Shown: positions 49,221-63,495, numbered from the stretch's first letter. The stretch: 64,000 nt of DNA from Plasmodium brasilianum (GCF_023973825.1 NC_090125.1:3507412-3571411); one strand, 5' to 3'. Notes: generated by a model not told the origin, from the sequence alone. Program-made: numbers and translations.

Positions 49221-52200
49221 TTATTTTTTATTATTGTACTTATGCTTAATTATATATTATACTATGTTGTCTAGTATTTTATAATACGAAAAGAAATGCA
49301 TTATTTTAACTTATATTAACCTGTAACTGTTTTATTTTATATTAGGGATTAAATAATATTCGAAAATTAAAAAAAAAAAAAAAAAAAATTATTTTATTTT
49401 TAAAAAAAAGAAAATAATACATATAAAATATACTATATTTATAAATAAAATTATTATTTTAATCTATAGTATATATTTGTTATTTTTTTCATAGAAGAAT
49501 TATTCAACCTAAATTGATTAAAATTGTTAGTGGCTTGTATTCCAGCGTAATACATTTTTTTAGTGGGTTCTGAAATATTAATTTAAAATTTTGCAAAAAG
49601 CAGAAAAATAGTACATACTACATATTAAAAAAAAATATAAAATACAAGAATAAAATAAATATTAAAGTAACATATTTCAAAGAAGAAAAACAAAACCATT
49701 AAAATTTAAAAAATATGATCAATTTTTTTTTTTTTTTTTTGGTTCCTATATTACATGTGTGGTTATATACATGGTTTATAAATTGTACAAACTAATTTCT
49801 GTAATAATCATATCTTAAATAATGATGATATTGAAACCCATTATTCATATATATTTTATGTATATATGTGCATTTTTTTTTTGAACTGCGAATTCTTACA
49901 TAAAATATTTCGAGAGCAAGGAATAAAGTTTTTAAAAAGTTTACATATTAATAATGCTCTATTATAATACATTCGTTTTTTTTTATAAAATGTAATATTT
50001 ATGTGTTGCATTAAATTTGTAAAGGTTAATTTTCAATAAATATACATGTTATTAAGCAGAAAAACTCAATTGTAATAAATTCCTTTATGGTTTTATACTT
50101 AAAATATCTACGTTTTTGTGTAACAATAAAGTCATTTTAATCTTATTTTTAATTTTCACCATATTCATATAACTTTTACAGTTTTTTTTCTGTCATATAT
50201 ACATAAAATTTTAAAAATTATAAATTGAATCTAACTATATTAATACTTATTTTCATTTTTTCACACCTTACAATTTTTAATGTATCTGGGAATTACAAAA
50301 AGGAATTGGAGATGATGAATCTTCGTATGTAGTGAAAAAAGAAAATTTTATGAGCGTCATGAGCAATGATTTGGTCATTAAAAAATTAGTTTTATAATTG
50401 TCGTTCATTTCCTTTATTCTTTTATTCCTTTGTACCTTTGTACCTTTGTACCATTATACCTTTATTTTATTATTTTATTTATTTTTTTTTTTTTCTCGTT
50501 ATTCCTTTTTTCCTCTGTTGTTATTCAAATTAAGAAAGGAATAAATTACTATATTTTATATTTTTCATATGAAATAATATTGTTAAAGAATTCATAATGC
50601 GGAATAGATGTTTTTTTCATTTGTATTATATGTTGTGCTTTAATTAATAAGGTAGTATAATGAAAAACTTCAGATGTATGATAAAAAACTAAGAATAAAT
50701 AAAATTCCTGTATAGCTGCTACAGTACTTTAAACAGTTAAGGTATATATATTTGTTATTAGTCAGATGAAAGACATTTCATATGTTTATTTAAATTAAGA
50801 TAAGGTTTTACAAAATTTGCAAAAGGAGAACAATTTTTATTAGATGTTCGAAAACTTATGGACACGTACAAACAATGAAGCGTTATGATATTCATCAGAC
50901 TGTTTTACGTTGTAATAAAATATTAAGTTAATTCTAATTGAAATGAAAAAAAATGTATGTATATCCAATATTATATATGAAGAACTATAAAAGTGATGTA
51001 TACTTTTTCAGAAAAAGATATATGCATGGTGGTTTATAACAGGTTTTTAATGAATTCAAAAAATTTCTGTTGACTAATTATTTGTTTAAATAAAAGACAG
51101 GAAAAAAAAAAAAAAAAGTATTTAAAGTTTTCAGGTATTTCAAGTAATAATGCAACACAGTTCTTAAATAAGAAATATATGAAATTTACGAATTTTATGA
51201 ATTCCTCGAATTTTAAGGAGACAAGGACTTAGATAACAGTTAAATATATATGTGTACAAATATATTCATTTTTTTAATGTATTTTTATATAAATTTTACT
51301 TCTATGAGAATTGTTTTTTATAAAAAGAAGTGTGTATATTGGGAAATGCAAAAAATCGTTGTAACTTCTTTTATTTCAATTTTTTTTTCCCTGAAAACTT
51401 ATATTAATGATGCACATTATTTAGAAGATTGAATAAACAGTTTTCGAAACGTTCATATATTTTTTTTTTAAAGTAGTTGTAACCCATTTCTTGAATAAAA
51501 TTTGATTTAGTGATAATAAGATGATGAAATTTTTTTTTTGAATTCCCTAAACGTTATAAAAGAAGCAAATTGAAATTGAAAAAAATAAATATAAAATATA
51601 TAACTTTTCTCAAATAGTACATAATGATTTCATTATCTTCTTCTACTCACTACTGTTAAATATATTTTAATAGAAATGATAATTTCTAACTGAAGGGGTA
51701 AATAAATTGCTACTATTTGTATCCGAAATAAGATCGAAAATATTAATGAGCATTTTCTTTCCCCATAAATTCTAAATATACTTTATTACAAGATTGATAA
51801 ATAATTATATATTATTTCTTAATAATATTTCTTTATAATTAATAATTTTTTATCCTTCCAATCTATATTATTTAATTTTTATTAAAAGATTATAAATGAG
51901 ATTAATAATTCATAAAATTTTTAAGGATAAACAAGGGATTTTTCAATGTATAAAATTTATTCACTACAATTTAGTTTTTCCGTTTTTACAGTATTACCTA
52001 CTTTTTTTCTTTTTTTCCTTTTAAAATTTATCAGCTTATTTTTAGTTTTAGTTTTTTTGCATCTTTTTGTTTTCGATTTTTTCTTTTTTATGAATTTTTA
52101 TTATTATTTTTTTTTTTGTCATCTTTATCGCCTACTATATTCTAGTTTCTTTCCTTCTATTTTAGGTGATAAAGAAGTACTGTTTCTAAATCTGTATATA

Positions 52201-53266
52201 ATCTAATATTTTACAATGCAAAATTTTGCATGTATTAATTGATATGATTACGAATTTTTCTATATTAACACAATTTTTACCACATTTTCTCACAACAGCA
52301 ATAATCATATTGATTACATGTGCCCAAATAATGGTGAAATTTGGTTTATAATATTTTAAGAAAAAAAAAAAAAGATAATTCAACAGTTATTATTTAGTGC
52401 AAAGAAAAAAAAGAAGCGTGTGTTATTTATATATGTATAAACCTATTAAATTTATTTAATGTTTTAGTGTTAAAATAGATTTTTTCAAGTTTTGAACCAA
52501 AAAATATATTTTAAAGCTAAGTTAAAAAAAAATTATTTTGTACATATTTACATAAAAACATGGTTACCTGAAATTATTGGGCTATGGCGGTACATATATA
52601 ATATATATAATTTCTAATTTTATATATAATATTTGAAGAGTTTCAGTTTTGTATAATTAAGAATGTTAAAAGCTTTTTATTTGTTTGTATTTTAGTTTTG
52701 TTCTTTAAATAGAATATTATAATTCCTTATTTTATAAGTTGTTACAAGTTCTTAAAAATTACAGGCTTTTTTTTATCTAATCATTAAAAATTAAGATCCT
52801 TTAAATAATTATTTTTTTTGATTTTCTTAAATTTTAAATTATAGTTTTCTTAAATTTTGTGATTTTTTTATTTTATCAGTTTTTTAAAAATTATATCTTG
52901 TGTATGTATATGTATATATATAATAGTGTTTTGTTTGGTTTTCGTTTAAGAGGAGATTAAATAACAACTATAGGCTGAAACATAAATTATAAAATTTATT
53001 ACTCTTTAATTTATTAAATAAAATTTTTTTATTAACAGAATTAGCATATTTAGAATTATTTATTAGTGTAACTTCTTTTAATCTTGTGTTGTAAAATATT
53101 ATTACATTGTTATTACATATTATATTATCTAAATTTTGAAATTTCTTTTTTTTAATTTAAATAAAATTAAGGAAAACTATTAAGAATAATTTACATATTA
53201 TTTGTAAGCTTTATTTTAATTTATGGAAACTTTTAAATAGTAGTTATATATTTTAATAAAGGATAA
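48795..53266. other. Gene-poor AT-rich region, nothing supported
   Basis: About 4.5 kb between divergent genes (PHIST-like minus, HSP40 plus), so it contains both promoters. It has a TA run at 49189-49215, A/T runs (49368, 49725 and 51102) and a short tandem T-T-T-G-T-A-C-C near 50432-50453. Open stretches at 51250, 51946 and 52186 are homopolymer-driven. Confidence 0.5.
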
Positions 53267-55111
53267 ATGGCAATTTTTAAGAAATGGCTTAGGAGAGAAA
53301 AAATAAATATTTCCCTCTTTTGTGTCAAAATATTTTTATTTTCTCTCTTAATTTGGGCGCTAAATATCTCTAATTATGTAGGACAGTGAAAAATAATAAA
53401 TTAGGGAAAAACTTTAATTATATTTACACATTCGCATGCAATCTATTTTTTTTCTATTATTTTATTTGATTTTAAAATAAATATCTCAATAAAATTTTAT
53501 ATATTTATATAATTATTAGAATGAAAATGACAAATGTTATGATAGCCAGTATAAATTTATAAAAACGATAAATCTAGGAATTGACAGATCACTATCAGAA
53601 AGAAGCGAACAATTCAACTCACGATTTACAAGTGCACCTCATAAATCACAAGTAAGATTAGAATAATAATAAAAGAAAAAAAAAAGTTATATAATATTAC
53701 ATATTAAAAAAAAAATATAAAATAAATAAACAAATAAACTAATAACATAATAAAAGTGTATAGAAAAATAATTATGTAATTTTATTAGTAAATGAAAAAT
53801 AATAAAAAATTGATGTCTAAACAAAAAAAAAAATGATGAAATTAAAAATACTATGTAATATAAAAAAAAAAAAATATAAATATATGGTCATACCTTTGAA
53901 AATGATAATCCCGAAAACTTGATTACAATGAAATAAAATCATATAAGTATATAAGTATATTATATATATATATATATATATATTTATATTTATTTATATA
54001 CGTTTTTATTTCAATATTTTTACTAGGATTATTATACCATATTGGGTGTTAGTAAGGATGCTACCGAAAATGATATAAAAAAAGCTTATAGAAAGTTAGC
54101 CATGATGTGGCATCCGGATAAACATACCGATGAGAAAGATAAAAAAGATGCGGAAGAAAAATTTAAGCTTGTTTCTGAAGCTTACGAAGTTTTATCAGAT
54201 CCAGATAAAAGGAGAACATATGATCTAACGGGTAAGGAAGGTTTAAATGGAAATTTTTTTACTGAAGAAAATATGTTTCAGGGAGGAATGAATTTTGCTG
54301 ATCTGATCAATAATTTTTTTGGTTCCAATAGACCTTTTTCATTTTCATCAACTTTTGATGAAGATGATTCCCCATTTAAGTCCTTCGTACATGATATGGG
54401 GTCAAGAAGAGGTAGAACACGTCATGGATGTAAGAGAATGAAAATATAAATGAAATATGAATAAGTGTGTTACACGTTCTTTGAATCACATATGTATATG
54501 TATATACAAATTTATTTACCTTTTTTTTATATTTTATGACAGCGTCGGGTTCTAAAGTTTACAAGTCAGAAACATATGAAGTAGCTCTTATGTTGACTTT
54601 AGAAGAATTATATAACGGATGTAAAAAGAAATTAAGAGTTACAAGAAAAAGGTTTGATGGAGTTAAAAGCTACGACGATGATAAATTAGTAACTATAGAT
54701 GTAAAGGCTGGATGGAATGATGGAACAACAATTACATTTTATGGAGAAGGTGATCAATCAGGTCCTTCGTTAAAACCAGGAGATTTAATATTCAAGGTGA
54801 AAACAAAAGAGCATGAGAACTTTGTAAGAGATGGTAATAATTTAATTTATAAATGTCATATACCACTAGATAAGGCCTTAACAGGATTCCAATTTAATAT
54901 TAAATCATTAGATAACAGAGATATAAATATAAGGGTAGATGATATTATTACACCTAATTCAAAAAGAATGATTCCAGGGGAAGGAATGCCTTCTTCAAAA
55001 CATCCAGGCAAAAAAGGAGATTTAATACTTGAATTTGTTGTTATATTCCCAAAAAACTTAAGCAGTGAAAGAAAAAAAGTATTAAGAGAAGCTTTGGCTA
55101 ATACATTTTAA
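53267..55111 (+). CDS. Exported type II HSP40 (DnaJ) co-chaperone with PEXEL
   Basis: Four exons, 53267-53377, 53520-53651, 54027-54429 and 54543-55111, join in consistent phases (0, 0, 1) with GT-AG sites to give 404 residues. Exon 1 carries a hydrophobic signal ([13 protein letters not shown]). Exon 2 carries a canonical PEXEL R-S-L-S-E at residues 60-64. The J domain starts at D82-Y-Y with H-P-D at 110-112, which stimulates an HSP70 ATPase. A G/F-like linker with G-G-M-N-F and N-N-F-F-G follows, then the two beta-rich C-terminal substrate-binding domains. There is no Cys-rich zinc finger, hence type II. This is the layout of the P. falciparum exported HSP40s PFA0660w and PFE0055c, found in J-dots in the red cell. 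Splicing is inferred by eye but each junction restores the conserved frame. Confidence 0.93.
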
Positions 55112-57267
55112 AAAAAAATTAAAAATTAAAATAATGGAAAGAGTGTTATATAACTAACCACATCAAAATAAAAGTGGTTTATTAAATTCCAAAAAAATTT
55201 GCTTATAATTGGTAAATATACTGAACATTTCTTGTGGTCATTTTGAATAAACGAAAAAAAAAAAAAAAAAAGAATGAATGATTTACATTTTTAAACCAAT
55301 TAATATTAAACATATAAATGAATGAAAATAATTTAATTTTTAAAGAAAAGAAATGTTATATAGTACAATATTTCATAAATGACTTTTTTTTGTTTTTATT
55401 TTTCTTTTTTTTTATTCTTTTCTGTTATTTTTTTTTTTTTGTTTTTATTTCTTTTCCTTTTTTTCATTTTTTCTGTTTTTGTCTTTGTTTTTGCTTTTGT
55501 TTTTTTTTGTTTTTTCTTTCTTTTTTTTTTTTTTCATGTTTTAAATTTGTAAATGATGGTTGTATTTTTTATTACAAAGCTAATTTATGCATATATAATA
55601 TATATTCATGTATGTAACGTACATCCTTATAATTATATATACAAATATAAAAAAAAAGGGGAGGGGAACTTTTTGATAACCAAATATATTATGACAATAA
55701 TAATATATTAATTTAAATAAGAAGATAGTATTTAAAAATATATTTTGTCTATTAATAAGTTTATATTAAACTTCATGCACAGTATGGTCAAGACAAAATA
55801 TTATGAATGTGAATAAATATTGTTTGTAAATACCTTTTTGGTGGATAATTATAAAAATTTATTATGTGTGTTAAAACCTGTGCTCTAAATTTAGTGTATT
55901 ACGAGGATATCTATTCTGAATGAAAAGTTATATAGGGTATTGTATAAAATCTCTTATAAAACATAGTTGAATTTTTGGAGAAAATATAAAGTTATATTGC
56001 AAAATACATATTTTATAATTTTTGATTATTTTTGTATGCTCATGATAATGTTAAAATGAATGGATAAGTTGATTTAGCTAACTGTCACTATCAAAAGTGC
56101 GTTATAATTTTTCACATTCACTAAGAGGTAACGGAGGTTCGTACTAAGGAAAGTAATAGTTAAAATAGAACAAAACGTAATTTATTTCCCATTATTTTAT
56201 GCTATTAAATATGTACGAATATTTGCATAGGTTTTAGGGATTGTTTTAAGTTACATATAATGATGTGCTGTCTGAAAATACAAGTGCTATGTTATACGAT
56301 AAAACACTATATACATTGAACTGTGTTTACATAATTATTAATACTAAGTAATATGGAAAATTATTGTTATTCAATAATAATTTCATAGTAAAGGGAAATG
56401 ATGTTCACATTTTACTTCGTCATACTGTATGTTTTGTCCATATTGAATACATGTTTATATTTGTAATATTATTTTTATTTATAAAGTGGTATCATTTATT
56501 TTTTACTTTTTTTTGAGTATTCATCACCACTTCATATATATCTATAAAATATATAAAGTGCGTTAAAGTATCATGAACAATATGAATAACTCCTCTAACT
56601 ATTTCATTTACTTTTGTTGTATTATTAAATGTAATGATTAATTTTTTACCTAGAAATGATTTTTTTTAAGTAATGAATAATAATAATAATAACAATAATA
56701 ATCGTAAATATTATGAAAATAATGAATTTATTATTAGATTGGACAGCTTGAAACATTAACTGGGTACTACGAAATGTATATATATATATATATTTGTATA
56801 GGTTGATTTTAATTTATATTGTTTACATAAATTTAATTTGATCGAGCAAAAATAATAATGAATACTAATTAATACTTGATAAAAGTTCATAATAGTAAAT
56901 GCCATGAACTTTAGGAGAAAAGTATGCTATATCTCATATTTGTATTAGGATTGTTTCCATTATTTCGTGAAAATATATAAACTATAATAATTTTTTAAAA
57001 AATATAAAAGGAAAAAAATAAAAAAAAAATATAAAAAAGGAGCCAAATGAAAAAAAAAAGGAAAACATCCCCATTATAATTACTGAAATATATTAATTTA
57101 AATAAACAATATATACAAAATGGATACATATTGTTAGGAGAACTATAAAATTGTGCTAAGAGAATCTTTTTATTTAAAAGATTAGATAACATAAATATAA
57201 CATATAAATTTGGGTTTTATACGTTGTTATACATGAAAATATAGAATATTATGTGTAATCAAGTTAA
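55112..57267. other. Intergenic region between convergent genes, nothing supported
   Basis: About 2.1 kb of AT-rich DNA with very T-rich segments (55384-55535) that produce a spurious Phe/Leu-rich open stretch. A TA run lies near 56778-56791. It holds the 3' flanks of HSP40 and the two-span exported gene. Confidence 0.5.
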
Positions 57268-58581
57268 TTAAATTTGTTGATTTAAACAAAAGGATTTTTT
57301 AGGGTATTGATTATGTTTAACGTTATTATTAATTTTAAGTGTCTTGTAAATTTTATATATTTTTATGATTTTGTTTAATTTGAATTTATAATAAATTATA
57401 TATAAAATTCCTATGATGCAAAACATGAGGGTGCCTGTATCATTTCTTATTGACAAAAGTCCAATTACAATTGCAATATTTATAATAACTGGAAAAAATA
57501 TATTATATTTTTTCATACATTGTAATAAAGTGCAAAATTTACTTTTAGAATTAGAAAAAGTATGGACATTCGATTTCCTATTTACAGATTGTAACACTTT
57601 GAATTCAAACTTTGAATCCGTTTTTTTTAGAAAATTAAGAGGGGAAATTTTGGGTTTTAATTTGTTTTTTGATCTATTAAGTAAATCATGAAAATTTCCT
57701 TTTTGCATTTCATTTTCTGATTTTAAATAATCATGAGGCTCTAATACATTTTGTGTTTGTTCGTAATCACTGTCATATTTTAATACGTCAGAACTTTTTT
57801 TATAATTATTATTACGTTTTAAACCACTACGTGGTCTTTTAAAATATTTATCAAATTTTAATATATCAAGTTGTTCTAAAATTTCACCGTAATGTTTTGT
57901 TGTTTTATATATTTTATCTACATTTTTATTCTTTGGAAGCTCGATAAAATGCTTTTTAAAATGCAAATCTTGTTTTAATGTATCAAACTGTTTTCTTATA
58001 TTATCATTATGCTTAGGTGAATAATATGATTTTTCAAAATTGTAATAATACGTGGATGGATTATATGTTTTCTTGAAATTATCTTGGAATTTACGAGGAT
58101 TACATGGTTTTTCTGACATGTCATTATGGAGCATCATATTAATTTGATTTTGAAAATTTTCATCATGAGTTAATGCACCAGATCGTTCTGAAAAATTATT
58201 TTCATCTTCTACTATATCTTTTATCCTTTTTCTTATATTTGGATATTGATGTAAGTAATGGACATTCGTTTTTCCATTTAATAATCTGCTAACTCTTACA
58301 TCTAATGAATTATTTATAGTAATTTTCTTATCCCTTATTTTTTGAAGGAAAGTTAACTAAAAATTAAGAAAAAAATTCATTATTTTAAAAATATATAATA
58401 TAAGTTTGACAGTAATATAAAATATTAATTTTAGAATTAAAATATTATATGAACAAAGAGTATAAATTCTTAAATGTAATAATTCTACTGCTTCGTAGAA
58501 ACACAACCATATCCATATTAATATTGGAAATGCACACATTTTAATAAAAAATAAAAAGAACTTATTTATTTTCCCTTCCAT
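57268..58581 (-). CDS. Two-span exported-type protein with PEXEL-like motif and 13-residue repeats
   Basis: Exon 1 is 58489-58581 (31 codons) and exon 2 is 57268-58356. The GCA|GTAGAA donor and TTTTTAG acceptor join in phase 0 to give 393 residues. Exon 1 encodes a short basic start and a hydrophobic core with I-L-I-W-I-W-L. Exon 2 has R-V-S-R-L-L-N-G, with R-L-L-N-G at residues 55-59. This resembles the R-L-L-x motif of Plasmodium fam-l/fam-m type proteins but has Gly where a standard PEXEL has Glu, Asp or Gln. Residues 80-248 form a cryptic 13-residue repeat. Near the C-terminus two membrane spans (about 310-332 and 336-355) are followed by a basic tail. Layout and gene structure fit the subtelomeric two-span exported families; I cannot assign a named family. 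Confidence 0.8.
57706..58212 (-). repeat. Thirteen degenerate 13-residue tandem units
   Basis: Residues 80-248 of the two-span protein align without gaps as 13 units of 13. The shared columns are Asn/Asp/Tyr at 4-6, an aromatic or aliphatic residue at 7 (mostly Phe, Tyr or Ile), basic residues at 8-9, and Leu-Lys opening many units. Examples are L-K-F-D-K-Y-F-K-R-P-R-S-G and L-K-Y-D-S-D-Y-E-Q-T-Q-N-V. One more possible unit precedes it. Divergence is high, so it is invisible at DNA level. Confidence 0.6.
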
Positions 58582-61500
58582 ATGGTATTCCTTAAAATTG
58601 CTCAATTTTTTGCAAAAAAATATACTACTGTCTATTTAACAGTTTTTTATTTAACATCCAATAGTAGATGTGTTACATTTTTGCTTGATTATTTTATAAT
58701 TTTTCAAAATTTTAAAACGTTATTTTCCATCAGTTAAATTTAGTTGTGTAATAAAAAAAAAAGTAAGAGAAAAAAATTGCTTCAAGTTAAAATATTTTAG
58801 TATATGTTTTATATAAAATTAACGATAAAATAATCCAATTACAAAAAAAAAAAATAAATAAAAACTATACGAAAGTTTTGAAATTCATCCATTGTAATAA
58901 TAATAATAGTAATTACTTTACCAATATAAAAACTTATTGGTTGAAAATAATGATAAAAAAATTCTTTTGGAAATTAGAAAATTTTAATTTCCTATAATAA
59001 TAGAAAATTTTGTTTTCTTATAGTGCTTTAAAGGTTAATTTGTTTAAGTGTAAAACAAATTAATGTAAATGAAAAAATATAATTATTATATTATTTTAAT
59101 GCACTTTATGCAGAAGTGAGGATCATTGTGAATAATAAAATATAAGATCTATGATATATTTATTTTTAAGGTAAAACAAGGAAAAACTTTTAAAAAAACA
59201 TAAATATGTTGGTTCTATAAATAACACATGTAATATTGTCTGTTTGTTTTTTTCAATTTAACTTAAAAATATAATTTATACACATATTAAATGAAGAATT
59301 ATATTGTATATGGTATAAGAAGAAAAGATATAAAATTAAAAATGTTAGCTTCTTAAAGAATTTTTTTTTGTAAAAATATATTAATAACTTAGAAGATTAT
59401 GTAATGAGAGAATTAAGGGAAAACGCTTTAAGAGTATTTGTTTTTTTTTTCAAAATTATCTACTTGTATTTGTTTTTTTCTTTTTTCTTTTTTTATTATT
59501 ACTCGATTTTTTTTCTTTTTCTTTTTTTTATCTATAGCTGTTTCAAAAAATTAATATATGTAAAAAAGCAAATTGAATTTTTATATGTAATAGTTGTATA
59601 TTACTCGAATCCATCATTAAAAATGGAAATACTTTAAGTATATATTTATAAATAACATATTTGGTATATACTATGGATTTATATTGTGTCTTACTAAAGC
59701 TTTAAAATTAAGATAAATGGAATAGAAATTAAATGAAAATAAAATTCTTTATACATTATAATTATTACAAAAAAATTACTGACACATAAATTACAGTGTG
59801 CATATTTTCGCTTAAGTGTTAATTAAAGTGAATAAAATAGAAGTAGCCTTGCAGTGCAATTATATTTGATAAAATATGAATAAAATTTTTTTTTTTTTAG
59901 TTATTAAAATTTATAATACTGGAAAAATAGGAATTTCCAGGAAATCCAATGAAGCTTACATATATATATTCATGTATAAAAGAAAATACTGAAATTAATT
60001 TGTGAACTTACCTAAAAAATGAAGAATAATGAAATATATTAGTAAAAATCTATTTTTTTGATTTATATCTTTTAGAATCTACTATTATTTAATACTGTTG
60101 TATACTGTATTCTTCATTGTTCCTGCATAATAAATTGTTATCTTATTTTGTTATTTGTAACAGAATACCAATAATATTCTTTTTATGAATTATTTATGAT
60201 ATAAAAATATATTAGAGAATATCTTAAAATTCATTTCCATTTGATTCTAAGTAATTAGTAATTATGTTTATTTCAATATATAATTTCTATTATATATATT
60301 TATTTTAAAATGGAATTGTTTTATTAAATGATAAATCTTTATTTTTAATTTGAAGTTTAGTAAATTATTTTTCATTTGTTAATGCATTATTAATATTTGT
60401 TAAATATATTATAGAAGTTATTATATTCCTTGTAATGCACTGTCATGCCTTATCATACCTTACTATCTTAGGAAAAAATGTGACGAAGTTTGTGTAATAA
60501 TATATTGGAAAATTGTTTTCTTATTACCCATATAAAATACAGATACACTGATATATGTTATTATTATAAAATTTACGTATTTTCTTGGGATGTAATGCAA
60601 ATTAATTCCTTTTTTCATATATATTTACACAAAATTGCTTATTTATAAAAATGATAAATTTCATTTACATAATGTATCAGTTTTGCGAACATTTTTAATG
60701 ATAAAATTATCTATTTTGAAATGTACTTGTTTTTATAACTTTATTTTATAATTGTTATCAAATTATAATACATTTAGACAAATGCGAAATAATAAACATT
60801 AATATGTACAGTATATTACGAACAATTAATTTGGTCACCGTCTCTCTTTATAAACTTTTTCTTTTACTTAAACTATAAACAGTAATAGTTAAAAGGACAC
60901 GTTAAGGTATAAGAAGGGTACTGATGTTGAGATAAATCTACAATTCGCTTTATTTGCTATTTTTAATATTAAATAACTATTGCAGAGAGAGAACAATGAA
61001 AAATAAATATATATATATTACAATTTACGTTCATTATTTTTAAAAACATACATGTAATAATTAATATTTTTGTATGTATTACCCAAAGTATGTATGAATG
61101 AATAAATTCATAAATATTTTATTAAAAACAAAATTTGTCCATCATCAAATGAGATATTTTAATATTATATAAATGAAGGAAAATAATAATATGTTAATTC
61201 TTACTACGAGTTTGTAGACATATTTATAATATTTTTTATTTTTTGAAGAATATACATGAAATATAAAATGATCTTCCTATATTATATGTGCATGAAACAT
61301 TTTTACAAATAATATTATTTATAATTATAATTTACAATGTTTATTGTACGTTCATGTAATTCTAATGAACTGTGCACTCGAAAAAAAAAAAAAAAAAAAA
61401 GGATTAAACCAAATATAGATGTTAAAATAAAAGAAATGTTTCAAAGAAATATAATGAGAATGAATGTTGTAGTATAATTGATTATCATTAATAATACTGT

Positions 61501-63495
61501 TATTTATAATCATTACAAAATTATATTATAAGCAAGCATGTGACATTACACACCAGCTGTTGTTGTTCTCATTAATAAAGAAAATAATTTTGATCAACTG
61601 TCATGATATTTTCTTTTTTTATCTATAATGTTTTCATTTATATTAAAAATAGAAATTAACTAATAAAAAGTCCTTTTAGTGTAACAGCACAATTGAAAAA
61701 AAAATAAAAATAAAATGTGAAATAAAATTTTATAACATGTGTCTTCCTACTTAATTCTTAATTCTTAAATTAATAAATCCTTTTCTTCCATCATTTGTTA
61801 TGGAATAATAAAATAAGCTCTAGCATATAAAAAATAATAAATTATTTTATTCTTCTTTAATCTGTTTTGAGAAATTAAAATATTATATCTATAAATGCAT
61901 TTATAAATATCATAAAATTTAATATTCCTTTCATTTCAGTGCAAAATAAATAAATACAGCACAAATGTAATAGTAGTCTTATTAAAAAAAAAAGGAATAT
62001 ACATACTACGATATTAATATTTCCAACTTTATTTAAAGGCTGTTTCTTTATTTTTGTTTTTTTTATTAAGATAGTAGAAAAATATAACAACATACAACTA
62101 AAAAATAATTCTATGAAAACTAAATGTGTATTCACAATACATGGGGGCTTAAGAATAATATAGACTTCTGCTATTTTAATGTAAAATTATGATAAAAATA
62201 ATTATTTCTTTATCATTAGTACATGTATATATATAAAAGTAATTTTTTAAATATTACGTTCTTCAGATAATTCACTTATGAACCTTACATATATATATAA
62301 AATATATTCATATATACATACATTTCAAATTTATAATTTTAGTTCTATATATTCTTCTACTTTTATAATTAATGAATTTACATGATATATATTTATTATA
62401 AGAGCATATAAAATAAATATTGAGATGTAACTATATGTTATTATTTCATAAATAAATTATTAGAACATGTTTTATTTTATGCATATAAATAAATATATAA
62501 AATATTATATTCAAAAAAAAAAAAAAAAAATGAAAAATTTTACCTGTTGTCACTTTATTTTCTTAACAAAAATACAAGGTAAATATAGCTGTTCATTCAT
62601 TTAATTTAAGGAGAATTTGCAAAAAAATTAAAATTTATATTTGTTTGAAAAAATACAAGAATTCCTTTATTCTTTATAAATATATTTTAAAGGTGGTAAA
62701 AATTTTTTAATTAACATAATGGTATTTAGTAATAAAAAAAAAATCTAAATAAATTATGAATTCTATAAAACTAAAACGAATTCAGTAATTAAACAAAAAC
62801 ATAAATATATATGTTTTTTTTAATTATAAGATATTTGACAAGTGATTAGGGGCTTTAAGGCATATTTTTTTACATGCTGAGAATGTACATAAATATTTTT
62901 ATTAATTTTTGCTATAGTTTTTATAGACTTTTAATACGAAATAATTTTTATAATTTTTTATGAATACGTTACCCTTTTATTTAATATGATTTTTATGTTG
63001 TATTCAAAATTATTTTTTTTAAAGATATTTTATTTAAATAACAATATATATGGTATTTAATATTTTATTGTATTTTTAGTTATTTGTTTATTTTTAATTA
63101 TATTTTAAATTTAATTTTAGATAATATATTTTTTATTTTGTATTTTATATATATTTTATTTTTTGTAAGCATGGCTAATGGTTGGATTATTTATTTTTAT
63201 TAACTGTATTTACAGTTTAACATCATTTTATATTATGTTTTATTTAGTATATATATATATATATTTATTTATTTATTTATTTATTAAAGTTTAATTTGTG
63301 TAGTATAATTTTTTTTAATTAGTTTTTCTTTCTTTTCATTTATTTTAAATAAACATATAAGTTATGATTAAATTAAGTAATAATATGTATAAAAAGGACT
63401 TTGTTAAACAGTTAATTATATTTTCATGTGTTATTATAATGTAGACTTTTTTCTTATAATTTTTATATGGTTTATGTTCTGTTTTTGAAATTATA
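58582..63495. other. Gene-poor AT-rich region, nothing supported
   Basis: Nearly 5 kb without a supported gene, lying upstream of both flanking genes. A long A run is at 61381-61400, with others near 58842 and 62514. Open stretches at 59404-59637 (plus) and 61875-62135 (minus) are Phe/Leu/Ile-rich without a splice partner or motif. TA and TTTA runs occur near 63250-63285. Confidence 0.5.

Noticed and set aside
50432..50453. Short tandem T-T-T-G-T-A-C-C repeats, considered as transcription-factor sites
   Set aside because: Only about three units in a low-complexity T-rich context. GTAC alone is too common to call an AP2-G site.
51946..52206. Phe/Leu-rich plus-strand frame that looks like membrane spans
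   Set aside because: Driven by poly(T). No orderly span/loop pattern, no splice partner and no conserved motif. The same applies to 55318-55617 and 59404-59637.
61875..62135. Minus-strand 86-residue frame with two hydrophobic stretches and several Cys
   Set aside because: It could be a remnant of a multigene-family exon, but I found no partner exon, PEXEL or family motif, and composition matches noise.
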